This document shows, piece after piece, positions 1 to 5,974 of a DNA stretch of 12,633 nucleotides. The translations under genes were made by a program, and so were the position numbers. Numbering within the stretch: the first letter of the stretch is position 1; every line of letters starts with the position of its first letter. Below the pieces are notes generated by a model. It made no database searches and had not been told where the DNA came from. It was given only the letters and a program-made list of their open reading frames with translations. This DNA comes from Lentisphaerota bacterium (lineage in GTDB: Bacteria > Verrucomicrobiota > Kiritimatiellia > JAAZAB01): the NCBI GenBank assembly GCA_016182435.1, contig JACPGN010000161.1, forward strand, positions 1-12,633, in the 5' to 3' direction.

Positions 1-274
1 GGCGGAAAATATCCCGGAACGTCTTGATCTCGCCGACAACCGGCACGTCGAACTGTCGCTGAATATCCTCCAGATACTCCGAGCAGAGGAGGGGTTCGGA
101 CTTCTTGGAGACAAACAGGTAGAGATGCCTGCGGGATTGGGTGAACTCCAGCGCCAGCGAGGTCTTGCCGACCCGCCGTCTTCCGGTGAGGACGGTCATC
201 CGGGCGGAGCCGCTCGTCTGCTTCTCCATCTTGCCCAGTTCGGCCAGTTCCCGTTCTCGGTCATAGAACTTCAT
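1..274 (-). CDS. AAA/P-loop ATPase of the archaeal-ATPase (DUF234-like) family, N-terminal part only
   Basis: Reading the minus strand from the ATG at 274-272 gives an open frame of 91 codons that runs off the left edge of the window. The protein opens MKFYDREREL, and around residues 30-40 has a Walker A P-loop, TGRRRVGKTSL, the form typical of archaeal-type ATPases and of DUF234/DUF4143-like ATPases, which bind and hydrolyse ATP. Just after it comes a hydrophobic strand with the pattern YLFVSKKSE. A clear Shine-Dalgarno, GGAGG (plus-strand 281-285), lies 6 nt before the start and fixes it. The Walker B, sensor and C-terminal domains fall outside the window, so the partner and cellular job cannot be read; such genes are often multicopy and accessory. 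The gene is transcribed away from everything else in the window and has an unusual repeat array in its promoter region. Confidence 0.85.
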   Translation of the reverse strand, partial: MKFYDRERELAELGKMEKQTSGSARMTVLTGRRRVGKTSLALEFTQSRRHLYLFVSKKSEPLLCSEYLEDIQRQFDVPVVGEIKTFRDIFR

Positions 275-287
275 GGCAGTCCTCCAA

Positions 288-341
288 TTACCGCAATTAC
301 CGTAACGCCCATTACAGTAATATATCTTACGGTAATGTCAA
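288..341 (-). promoter_or_regulatory. Promoter region with three 15-bp-spaced TTACnGTAA palindromes
   Basis: The 9-bp palindrome TTACnGTAA occurs at 297-305, 312-320 and 327-335, start-to-start exactly 15 bp, and a degenerate copy (TTACCGCAA) abuts at 288-296. On the minus strand a perfect -35 hexamer TTGACA lies at 341-336, immediately upstream of the first palindrome. A TGTAAT-like -10 lies at 316-311 with a long 19-bp spacer, so the promoter itself is tentative. Because the palindromes sit across the promoter and just before the ATPase start, I infer operator sites for autoregulation or a local repressor. The repeats are seen directly; their function is inferred. Confidence 0.5.
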
Positions 342-374
342 GCGGCAAGTCGAGGGTCAGTGAAAGACGTACAC

Positions 375-501
375 GGCTGTGTCATTCTCGTGAAAAGGCT
401 GTTTTCAGACGGCTTGGCGAGACGCCTCGCCCTACCATTCCCGAAGAAATCGCGCCAGGTAGGGCGAACCGTCCCTGGTGAGCCGCGAGAATGACGCAGC
501 C
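375..501. repeat. Nested inverted-repeat element (REP/MITE-like)
   Basis: Outer arms 375-390 and 486-501 are reverse complements at 15 of 16 positions. Nested inside, CGCCCTACC at 428-436 pairs with GGTAGGGCG at 458-466, and the flanking GGCTTGGCGAG and GGTGAGCC segments partly pair, so the 127-bp unit can fold into a long interrupted hairpin. There is no convincing coding frame. The look is of a dispersed intergenic repeat. I associate similar sequences with Kiritimatiellota/Lentisphaerota genomes, but copy number cannot be judged from one copy. Confidence 0.55.
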
Positions 502-779
502 CTAGAAAAACGTATCCGCCGGCGCAACCATCGTCAGGGCGCGGGCACTTGCGGCGTGCAGTGCGCCGGCTGACGATTAATCGCTATGGCGCCCGCGCCA
601 TCAAACCGACCCGCCCGCCATGATGCCGCTCGATTTGCGCTTGTCTCGCCTCGGCCACCGTTGTATGCTCACATTGCGAATCCACATTGGCTTGGTAAGC
701 TCGCAAGAATCATAACGGCGCGCGGCTACGCGATGCCCATAGTATGTACGCCGCAGGCCTTGTTGGAGGGAAAACGGTC
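502..779. other. Intergenic stretch without a supported gene
   Basis: The only structure I see is a short inverted repeat, GCCGGCGCA (518-526) with TGCGCCGGC (562-570). A frame at 586-783 exists but has no ribosome binding site and no recognisable protein pattern, so I do not call it. No tRNA or rRNA is visible. Confidence 0.5.
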
Positions 780-935
780 ATGAGAACAGATCCAATCGTG
801 GATGAGCCGAGTGGCGGAGAACCCGTTCACGTACCGAACGAAGCGGAGCAAGGCGTAGCGACGGCAACAGGTAAAATGGCAGCTATTCAGCGAACCCACC
901 GCCGGACTTACGTCGACGGTGGGTTCGCTGCGTAG
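780..935 (+). CDS. Possible 51-residue small protein or broken remnant
   Basis: ATG at 780 is preceded by a good Shine-Dalgarno (GGAGG at 765-769, 10 nt upstream), which is the main reason to list it. The opening MRTDPIVDE resembles the conserved start of a widespread family of small bacterial proteins often found near toxin-antitoxin genes. The similarity stops at residue 9, after which the sequence is Gly/Pro/Thr-rich and unconvincing. Its last dozen or so codons read through the perfect hairpin at 888-930, which is odd for a functional gene. It may therefore be the 5' end of such a gene whose remainder was lost or frameshifted. No function is assigned, and non-coding is equally possible. 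Confidence 0.25.
   Translation: MRTDPIVDEPSGGEPVHVPNEAEQGVATATGKMAAIQRTHRRTYVDGGFAA
888..930. repeat. Perfect 14-bp-stem hairpin
   Basis: 888-901 is the exact reverse complement of 917-930 (CAGCGAACCCACCG / CGGTGGGTTCGCTG), with a 15-nt loop. The stem is GC-rich and strong, but no T-tract follows on either strand, so it is not a canonical intrinsic terminator. A dispersed palindromic repeat or an RNA-stability/termination hairpin are both possible. It lies 30 bp before the kinase remnant. Confidence 0.6.
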
Positions 936-960
936 TAACGAATATTTTATGATGTGATCT

Positions 961-1119
961 ATGGTTGAATGGAAAACAGGGCAGACGATTCTGGACGATT
1001 ACCTGATCGAGAAGGAACTTAGCCAGGGCGGCATGGGCCGGGTGTGGCTGGCGAAGAGCAATTCTACCGGCCGCCGGTTTGGACATCCTTCCGGGGGCTA
1101 TGGATCTGGCATCCGCTGA
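961..1119 (+). pseudogene. 5' remnant of a Ser/Thr protein kinase gene
   Basis: The frame from ATG 961 to TGA 1117-1119 encodes 52 residues. Residues 1-37 read like the start of a bacterial Hanks-type kinase: W-K-x-G-x-x-I-L-D-x-Y, then a glycine-rich nucleotide loop (LSQGGMGRVWLAK), then N-S-T-G-R-R-F. The homology breaks exactly where the catalytic lysine strand (A-V-K) should follow. The last 13 or so residues are unrelated and end in a stop, so lysine, HRD, DFG and everything after are missing. The same opening pattern (E-W-K-P-G-D-V-I-L-D-L-Y) starts the intact kinase at 2729, so this is probably a degraded paralogue left by deletion. No Shine-Dalgarno is visible. The alternative, a genuine 52-residue ATP-loop peptide, seems unlikely. 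Confidence 0.7.
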
Positions 1120-1168
1120 CCTGGCATAGTCGGACATAGGAAACCACGACGAAAGAAAGAATAATCCG

Positions 1169-1657
1169 ATGAATTACACAAACATACACGAGGCTGCAAG
1201 AGAGGGGGATCTTACAGACGTAGAGCGGCATTTACAAAGAGGCGTGGACGTGAACGCAAGGGATAATCACGGCAATACGCCGCTGCTGATGGCTACGTAT
1301 AATGGCCATCTGGATGTGGTTAAATTTCTGGTGGACAGGGGCGCAGACGTGAACGCAAGGGATAAAAACGGCAAGACACCACTGATGGGGGTTGAGTTCA
1401 AGGGAACTTTGGAGATTGTTAAACTTCTGGTTGACAAAGGCGCAGACCTGAATGCAAAAGATAATGACGGCAATACAGTGCTGATGGGGGCTGCGTACAG
1501 GGGGCCTTTGGAGATTATTAAATTTCTGGTGGACAAGGGCGCAGACGTGAACGCAAGGGCCATCACAAGGGCCAAGACCGTCTGGACGCCGCTGCGTTGG
1601 GCGAACTTCCGTACGGATGTGATAGAGTTCCTTAAGCAGCACGGGGCAAAGGGGTAG
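1169..1657 (+). CDS. Ankyrin-repeat protein
   Basis: This 162-residue protein consists almost entirely of ankyrin repeats. There is a short N-cap (residues 5-35), three well-formed 33-residue units (about 36-68, 69-101 and 102-134) with the signatures NTPLL/KTPLM, L-x-x-V-K-F/L-L-V-D and GADVNARD, and a shorter closing unit (about 138-160, WTPL ... FLKQHGA). Ankyrin repeats are protein-binding scaffolds. There is no signal peptide, membrane segment or catalytic domain, so it should be a cytosolic binding protein. The DNA of the units is also alike (the GCAGACGTGAACGCAAGG stretch recurs), which suggests recent tandem duplication. The ATG at 1169 follows a purine-rich but weak ribosome site. 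It is 119 bp upstream of the HEPN-like gene on the same strand and might be an accessory or inhibitor of that module, which is inference from position only. Confidence 0.88.
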   Translation: MNYTNIHEAAREGDLTDVERHLQRGVDVNARDNHGNTPLLMATYNGHLDVVKFLVDRGADVNARDKNGKTPLMGVEFKGTLEIVKLLVDKGADLNAKDNDGNTVLMGAAYRGPLEIIKFLVDKGADVNARAITRAKTVWTPLRWANFRTDVIEFLKQHGAKG

Positions 1658-1762
1658 ACATCCTCTATCCATGCCCTGAGCCTTAAATCCAAATAATGTA
1701 TTGTCCCTGGGCACGGGCAGTGGTATCCGGAAAATTTTAGTTGTCAATCAATAGTTGTGTGA

Positions 1763-1770
1763 AAGGAGAG
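1763..1770 (+). promoter_or_regulatory. Ribosome binding site that selects a TTG start
   Basis: AAGGAGAG at 1763-1770 lies 6 nt before a TTG at 1777-1779. The longer frame that could begin at TTG 1741 has no such site, so translation of the HEPN-like gene most likely begins at 1777. Confidence 0.65.
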
Positions 1771-1776
1771 CGAACC

Positions 1777-2358
1777 TTGGGCGCATATAAAAACTTTATC
1801 AAGGATTTTCCGAGCCGCATTCTTAAGCTTTATGAAACCCAGCTTGATTCAGCTAATTACGCTTGTCTGGAAGTGACATTCTTGGTCTCGCTTACTGCGA
1901 CCGCAATCGCAGTCCCGTTTGACCGGCTTCGGGATCCAAGTAAAGGTCCGTATCCTCATCTGTCGGGTGATAGACATAAATATTCCGAGGCAGCAAGTCG
2001 GTTTGACGAGCTGTGCAATATGAGTTTTAATAAATCCGCACTTTGGGATTCCGCCTTTGATACATGGCAATGGGGAATAATTTACAACATCAGTGGCGAT
2101 CCAGATTCATGGCCGGAACTCCGTTCGGCAAGCCGGATTGGTGCTGACGTCAATACTGAAAAGATAATCAAACATCTGCGCGATGCCCTTGCCCACGGGA
2201 ACATCTATACCCGCGGGGACAAATTGATTAAGGAGATCGTCCTACTGACCGGGACATCAAAAAAAGGTTTTCGTTTCTTAGTCGTGTCGCCGCAAAGTCT
2301 TGGTGTGTTTCTGCGCAAGTGGGTTTCTTGGCTTATGTCCCTTCCAATATCTGTGTAG
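1777..2358 (+). CDS. HEPN-domain-like protein (putative RNase or RNA-binding), first copy
   Basis: This protein has 193 residues from the TTG at 1777. It is largely helical: an N-terminal helix with SRILKLYETQL, a hydrophobic helix near residues 30-47 (LEVTFLVSLTATAIAV), and then the diagnostic segment HLRDALAHGNIY, with R135-D136 and H140. R-[N/D/H]-x-x-x-H is the Rx4-6H active-site motif of HEPN proteins, many of which are metal-independent RNases in toxin-antitoxin, abortive infection and CRISPR systems. A short beta-like tail follows (RFLVVSPQS), then a final helix (VFLRKWVSWL). The motif and helical layout are seen in the sequence; family membership is my judgement, and RNase activity is inferred. 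It is 20 bp upstream of the 97-residue gene and opens the co-directional run. A+T content is visibly higher than in the kinase genes. An RNA-binding or structural HEPN is the main alternative. Confidence 0.68.
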   Translation: MGAYKNFIKDFPSRILKLYETQLDSANYACLEVTFLVSLTATAIAVPFDRLRDPSKGPYPHLSGDRHKYSEAASRFDELCNMSFNKSALWDSAFDTWQWGIIYNISGDPDSWPELRSASRIGADVNTEKIIKHLRDALAHGNIYTRGDKLIKEIVLLTGTSKKGFRFLVVSPQSLGVFLRKWVSWLMSLPISV

Positions 2359-2378
2359 GTTGTTGTAGAGCATGAGAA

Positions 2379-2672
2379 ATGAAGAAACGAATCGCATACG
2401 CAAACGTTGATCGAATTTTCAGCATCGCCGAAATTGAGCAGGACTATATACCAGCCCGCAAGCGCCTCGTTCTTGAGGACGGATCTCGTTGGCTTGTTGG
2501 ACCAAGCGTAAAAGATTGGCTGGTTGGCGATTACATCACCATTATGCGTTGTCATGCCGATCCCGCAGCGCAACTATATGTGCTTACCAACAAACGCACG
2601 CAATCCTTTGGTGATGGCCGCTTTCTCTGGGAGGATAGCGATGCTCGCACATGTCAAGAATTGCCTGTCTGA
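2379..2672 (+). CDS. Small protein of unknown function
   Basis: I do not recognise this 97-residue protein. It appears beta-rich: a strand-turn-strand centre around residues 28-52 with the pattern RLVLEDGSRWLVGP followed by W-x-x-G-D-Y-I-T-I, then YVLTNKRTQ. Patterns of the type L-x-D-G-S-x-W-x-V ... W-x-x-G-D occur in small beta-barrel proteins, so an SH3-like or OB-like barrel is conceivable. It has no cysteines paired for metal binding apart from isolated ones, no signal peptide and no membrane segment. The start at ATG 2379 has only a weak ribosome site (AGAG at 2367-2370). It sits 20 bp after the HEPN-like gene and 56 bp before the kinase/WD40 gene, so it is probably co-transcribed. A role as inhibitor or partner of the neighbouring HEPN protein is possible but unproven. 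Confidence 0.65.
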   Translation: MKKRIAYANVDRIFSIAEIEQDYIPARKRLVLEDGSRWLVGPSVKDWLVGDYITIMRCHADPAAQLYVLTNKRTQSFGDGRFLWEDSDARTCQELPV

Positions 2673-2728
2673 GTGCTGGTACGGAGCTTAGTTAAATACA
2701 TGGCAAACAATTCTAAGCGGGGTGCTTG

Positions 2729-5700
2729 ATGGCTGAAGGTAAAACAGCGCAGGTTGTGGCGTTTGAGTGGAAACCGGGCGATGTGATCCTCGACCTTTAC
2801 GAGGTGCGCACGGTCACCGAGGGGTTTGGCGATAATGCCAGGGAGAAGGACTACCACGAGGGCGGGTTTGGGCGAGTCTATAAAGTCTGGCACCGCACCT
2901 GGCGGCGCGAGATGGCCGTTAAGTCGCCTCGGGCAGGTGTGTTTGCCACCCAGAAGCAGAAAGACACCTTCACGCGCGAATGCGAGACCTGGATTAATCT
3001 TGGTCTGCACGCGCATATTGCCGCCTGCCACTACGTGCGCGACCTATGCGGCGCGCCGCGGGTCTTCTCTGAATACGCCGTTGCGGGCACACTTGAGGAC
3101 TGGATACGCTCCAAGCGAATCTACGAGGGCGATAAACAAACTGCGCTGGCGCGGATTCTCGACGCTGCCATTCAGTTTGCCTGGGGCCTGCACTACGCCC
3201 ACGAGCGGGGCGTCATCCATCAGGATGTTAAGCCGCTCAACGCATTGATGTGGGACGATGGAACGCTCAAGGTCACCGACTTTGGCCTGACCGGTGCGCG
3301 GCAGAAGGCGGGCATCACTGTCCAGTCTGGCGATCCAGGCGATGGGATACGTTCCATCATGGTCTCGACGGGCGGCATGACCCCCTCCCATTGCTCGCCG
3401 GAACAGGCCGCGGGCCGGCCACTTGATCGCCGCACTGATGTATGGTCCTGGGCCGTCAGCGTACTTGAGATGTTCCAGGGCGAGGTGACTTGGAAATCTG
3501 GGAGCGCGGCCGCCGAGGCGTTGGAAGCCTATATTGAAGAATCCGCTTCTGCAAATCAGCAATCAAAGATTCCCGCCATGCCAAACGGTGTAGCGGAATT
3601 ACTTCGCCAGTGTTTTCAGCAAAACCCTGCTGACCGCCCCCATACCATGCGCGACTGCACTACAGTTCTCGGCGAGGTCTATCAGGCCGAGACCGGCAAA
3701 TCTTATCCGCGTGCCGAGCCAAAGGACATAGGGGACACGGCTGATGCCCTCAACAACCGTGCCTTGTCCATGCTTGACCTGGGCAAGCCCGACGAGGCCG
3801 AGCGGCTTTTTGACTGTGCGCTGGAAGTGGACAAGCATCATGTGGCCGCCACCTGCAACCGTAGTTTGATGCGTTGGCGAGCGGGGAAATCCACTTATAT
3901 GGATGCCTTGGCGAGCCTCGAAGAAATCAAGAAAGAGCATCCCAACGAGGCAAACTTGGAATGTGCACTGGGATGGGTGCGGATGGAAATGGCCGACTTT
4001 GCAAAAGCTCTGTGCCATTTTGATAAAGCGATTGAATTAGGTGACGACAGCGAAGCCCGGCTGGGGCTGGAGCAAGCACGGCCACTGGCACAAATTGGCG
4101 CTGGGCAATGCCTGCGCACCTTCGAGGAGCATACGGATAGGATCAACTGCGTGGCATTTTCGCCTGACGGCCTTTTTGTCCTCTCCGGGAGCAACGATGA
4201 TACGCTCCGGCTGTGGGACGTGTCCACGGGAGAATGCCTGCGCACATTCAGCTGTATCGATTTCCTCACCTCAGTGGCATATTCCCCTGACGGCCGATTG
4301 GTCATCTCCGGGAGCAGGCTCCATATGCTCCGGCTGTGGGATGTGACCACGGGAAAGTGCTTGCGGACCTTCGAGGGACACACGGCCGACGTTACCTCGG
4401 TGGCGTATTCCCCCGACGGCCGTTTTGTCCTCTCCGGGAGCTACGATAATACGCTCCGGTGGTGGGATGTGACCACGGGACAATGCATACGCATCTTTGA
4501 GGGACACACGGCCGACGTTACCTCGGTGGCGTATTCCCCCGACGGCCGTTTTGTCCTCTCCGGGAGTTCCGACGCTACACTCCGGCTGTGGGATGTCTCT
4601 TCGGTTATGGCACGAAGATACGTAGCGCCCTGGTTCTATTCGATGGTCATCACCGCGAAAGAGGCTCTGGAACGGCAATTTTTGCACGAAACTAATTTAT
4701 CCCACGCACGCGAGGCCCTTAAAGCTGGGCAAATCTCCGAGGCGCTGGCCTTCCTGCGGCAGGCGCGGGCGGTTCCGGGGTTCGAAAAGAGCTCGGAAAG
4801 CCTCGAACTCCAGGCCCGCGTCGGTGCGCGTTGCCGCATCAAGTCCTATAGCGGCGGTTGGTTAAAACGCACGTTCGAGGGCCAGGCCCGCGTTGGTACG
4901 CGTCGCCGTATCAGGGACTCTGGCAGCGGTTGTTTAAAACGCACGTTCGAGGGATACACGGGCGTTGCCTCGGTGGCGTATTCCCCCGACGGCCGTTTTG
5001 TCCTCTCCGGGAGCAACGATGATACGCTCCGGTTGTGGGACGTGGCCACGGGGCAGTGCCTGCGCACTTTTGAGGGGCATACAGATTGGGTTGAATCAAT
5101 AGCATATTCACCGGACGGTCGCTTCGTTCTCTCCGGGAGCGCCGATGATACGCTCCGGCTGTGGGATGTAGCCGCTGGGAAATGTCTGCGCACTTTCGAG
5201 GGGCTCGATGGGCATACCTTCGGAAGGTATACGTACCATAGGAACAGTGGGGCATTTTCACCAGATGGCCGATTTGTCCTTTCCGGGGCCGGGGACATTA
5301 TTAATATGAATAAAGGTGCGCTCCGGCTGTGGGATGTGGCCACGGGAAAGTGCTTGCGGACCTTCGAGGGACACACGGCCGGTGTTGCCTCGGTGGCGTA
5401 TTCCCCCGACGGCCGTTTTGTCCTCTCCGGGAGCTCCGGGAGCGCCTATAGGACACTCCGGCTGTGGGACGTGGGCACGGGGCAGTGCCTGCGTACATTT
5501 GAGGGGCATAAGTGTATGGTAAACTCGGTGGTGTATTCCCCCGACGGCCGTTTTGTCCTCTCCGGGAGCTACGATAATACGCTCCGGCTGTGGGATGTGG
5601 CCACGGGACAATGCATACGCACCTTTGAGGGGCACACGGCCGGCGTTGCCTCGGTGGCGTATTCCCCCGACGGCCGTTTTGTCCTCTCCGGGAGCTACGA

Positions 5701-5950
5701 TAATACGCTCGGGTTGTGGGATGTAGCCACGGGGAAGTGCATACGCACCTTCGAGGGACATACGAATCATGTAGTCTCCGTGGCGTTTTCTCCCGACGGC
5801 CGCTTTGCCCTATCCGGGAGCAAAGACAATATGCTTAAGCTTTGGGAGCTTGATTGGGAATATGAATATGCCCCGGAACACGATCCGGCTTTTAAACAGC
5901 AGGCAGCGGAAAAGCCATCAAATATTGAAACAGTGCGCAGCGACAATTAA
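2729..5950 (+). CDS. Ser/Thr protein kinase fused to TPR-like helices and WD40 repeats
   Basis: This protein has 1073 residues from ATG 2729, which is preferred to the adjoining TTG at 2726. Kinase domain (about 20-315): G-loop EGGFGRV 44-50, lysine K65, catalytic loop HQDVKPLN 164-171, DFG 184-186, activation segment ending CSPEQ 222-226, D237 and R303. Q165 replaces the usual HRD arginine, so it is a non-RD kinase. TPR-like helices span about 333-450. WD40 block 1 (456-623) has four repeats. A helical linker (624-733) contains a 24-residue tandem duplication. WD40 block 2 (734-1040) has seven repeats, enough for one complete propeller. Each repeat follows C-[LI]-R-T-F-E-G-H ... SPDGRFVLSGS ... 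L-R-L-W-D-V. There is no transmembrane helix, so it should be cytosolic. Kinase-WD40 fusions are typical sensor/signalling proteins of complex bacteria. Substrates are unknown; the two HEPN-like neighbours are candidates (inference). Confidence 0.93.
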   Translation: MAEGKTAQVVAFEWKPGDVILDLYEVRTVTEGFGDNAREKDYHEGGFGRVYKVWHRTWRREMAVKSPRAGVFATQKQKDTFTRECETWINLGLHAHIAACHYVRDLCGAPRVFSEYAVAGTLEDWIRSKRIYEGDKQTALARILDAAIQFAWGLHYAHERGVIHQDVKPLNALMWDDGTLKVTDFGLTGARQKAGITVQSGDPGDGIRSIMVSTGGMTPSHCSPEQAAGRPLDRRTDVWSWAVSVLEMFQGEVTWKSGSAAAEALEAYIEESASANQQSKIPAMPNGVAELLRQCFQQNPADRPHTMRDCTTVLGEVYQAETGKSYPRAEPKDIGDTADALNNRALSMLDLGKPDEAERLFDCALEVDKHHVAATCNRSLMRWRAGKSTYMDALASLEEIKKEHPNEANLECALGWVRMEMADFAKALCHFDKAIELGDDSEARLGLEQARPLAQIGAGQCLRTFEEHTDRINCVAFSPDGLFVLSGSNDDTLRLWDVSTGECLRTFSCIDFLTSVAYSPDGRLVISGSRLHMLRLWDVTTGKCLRTFEGHTADVTSVAYSPDGRFVLSGSYDNTLRWWDVTTGQCIRIFEGHTADVTSVAYSPDGRFVLSGSSDATLRLWDVSSVMARRYVAPWFYSMVITAKEALERQFLHETNLSHAREALKAGQISEALAFLRQARAVPGFEKSSESLELQARVGARCRIKSYSGGWLKRTFEGQARVGTRRRIRDSGSGCLKRTFEGYTGVASVAYSPDGRFVLSGSNDDTLRLWDVATGQCLRTFEGHTDWVESIAYSPDGRFVLSGSADDTLRLWDVAAGKCLRTFEGLDGHTFGRYTYHRNSGAFSPDGRFVLSGAGDIINMNKGALRLWDVATGKCLRTFEGHTAGVASVAYSPDGRFVLSGSSGSAYRTLRLWDVGTGQCLRTFEGHKCMVNSVVYSPDGRFVLSGSYDNTLRLWDVATGQCIRTFEGHTAGVASVAYSPDGRFVLSGSYDNTLGLWDVATGKCIRTFEGHTNHVVSVAFSPDGRFALSGSKDNMLKLWELDWEYEYAPEHDPAFKQQAAEKPSNIETVRSDN
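4094..5848 (+). repeat. WD40-encoding DNA repeats (11 units, mostly 126 bp)
   Basis: Eleven units lie in two blocks, 4094-4597 (four) and 4928-5848 (seven), with a typical period of 126 bp (42 codons). A 36-bp core is identical, including silent positions, in six units: 4405-4440, 4531-4566, 4978-5013, 5398-5433, 5533-5568 and 5659-5694. Segments 4375-4440 and 4501-4566 agree over all 66 bases. Such identity at synonymous sites points to recent duplication or gene conversion among repeats. Confidence 0.9.
4811..4954 (+). repeat. 72-bp tandem duplication inside the inter-propeller linker
   Basis: Units 4811-4882 and 4883-4954 agree at about 60 of 72 positions and each encodes 24 residues of the pattern ARVG-x-R-x-R-I ... 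LKRTFEG. The duplication is in frame and lengthens the linker just before the second propeller. It is older than the WD40 homogenisation, judging by its greater divergence. Confidence 0.85.
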
Positions 5951-5974
5951 CAGCAAGAATATATTGACGCGTAA

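Noticed and set aside
125..481. Plus-strand 118-codon frame
   Set aside because: It runs antisense through the ATPase N-terminus, the palindrome array and the inverted-repeat element, with no coding signature.
1702..1735. Sigma-70 promoter before the first HEPN-like gene (TTGTCC, 17-bp spacer, TATCCG)
   Set aside because: The spacing is ideal, but both hexamers match consensus poorly, so it is not listed as a feature.
1232..1747. Minus-strand frames opposite the ankyrin gene
   Set aside because: Their repeated peptides are the reverse reading of the ankyrin repeats and the plus frame is the convincing one.
4094..5848. Regularly spaced direct repeats resembling a CRISPR array
   Set aside because: The repeats are in frame within an intact 1073-residue protein and encode WD40 units; period and content do not fit repeat-spacer structure.
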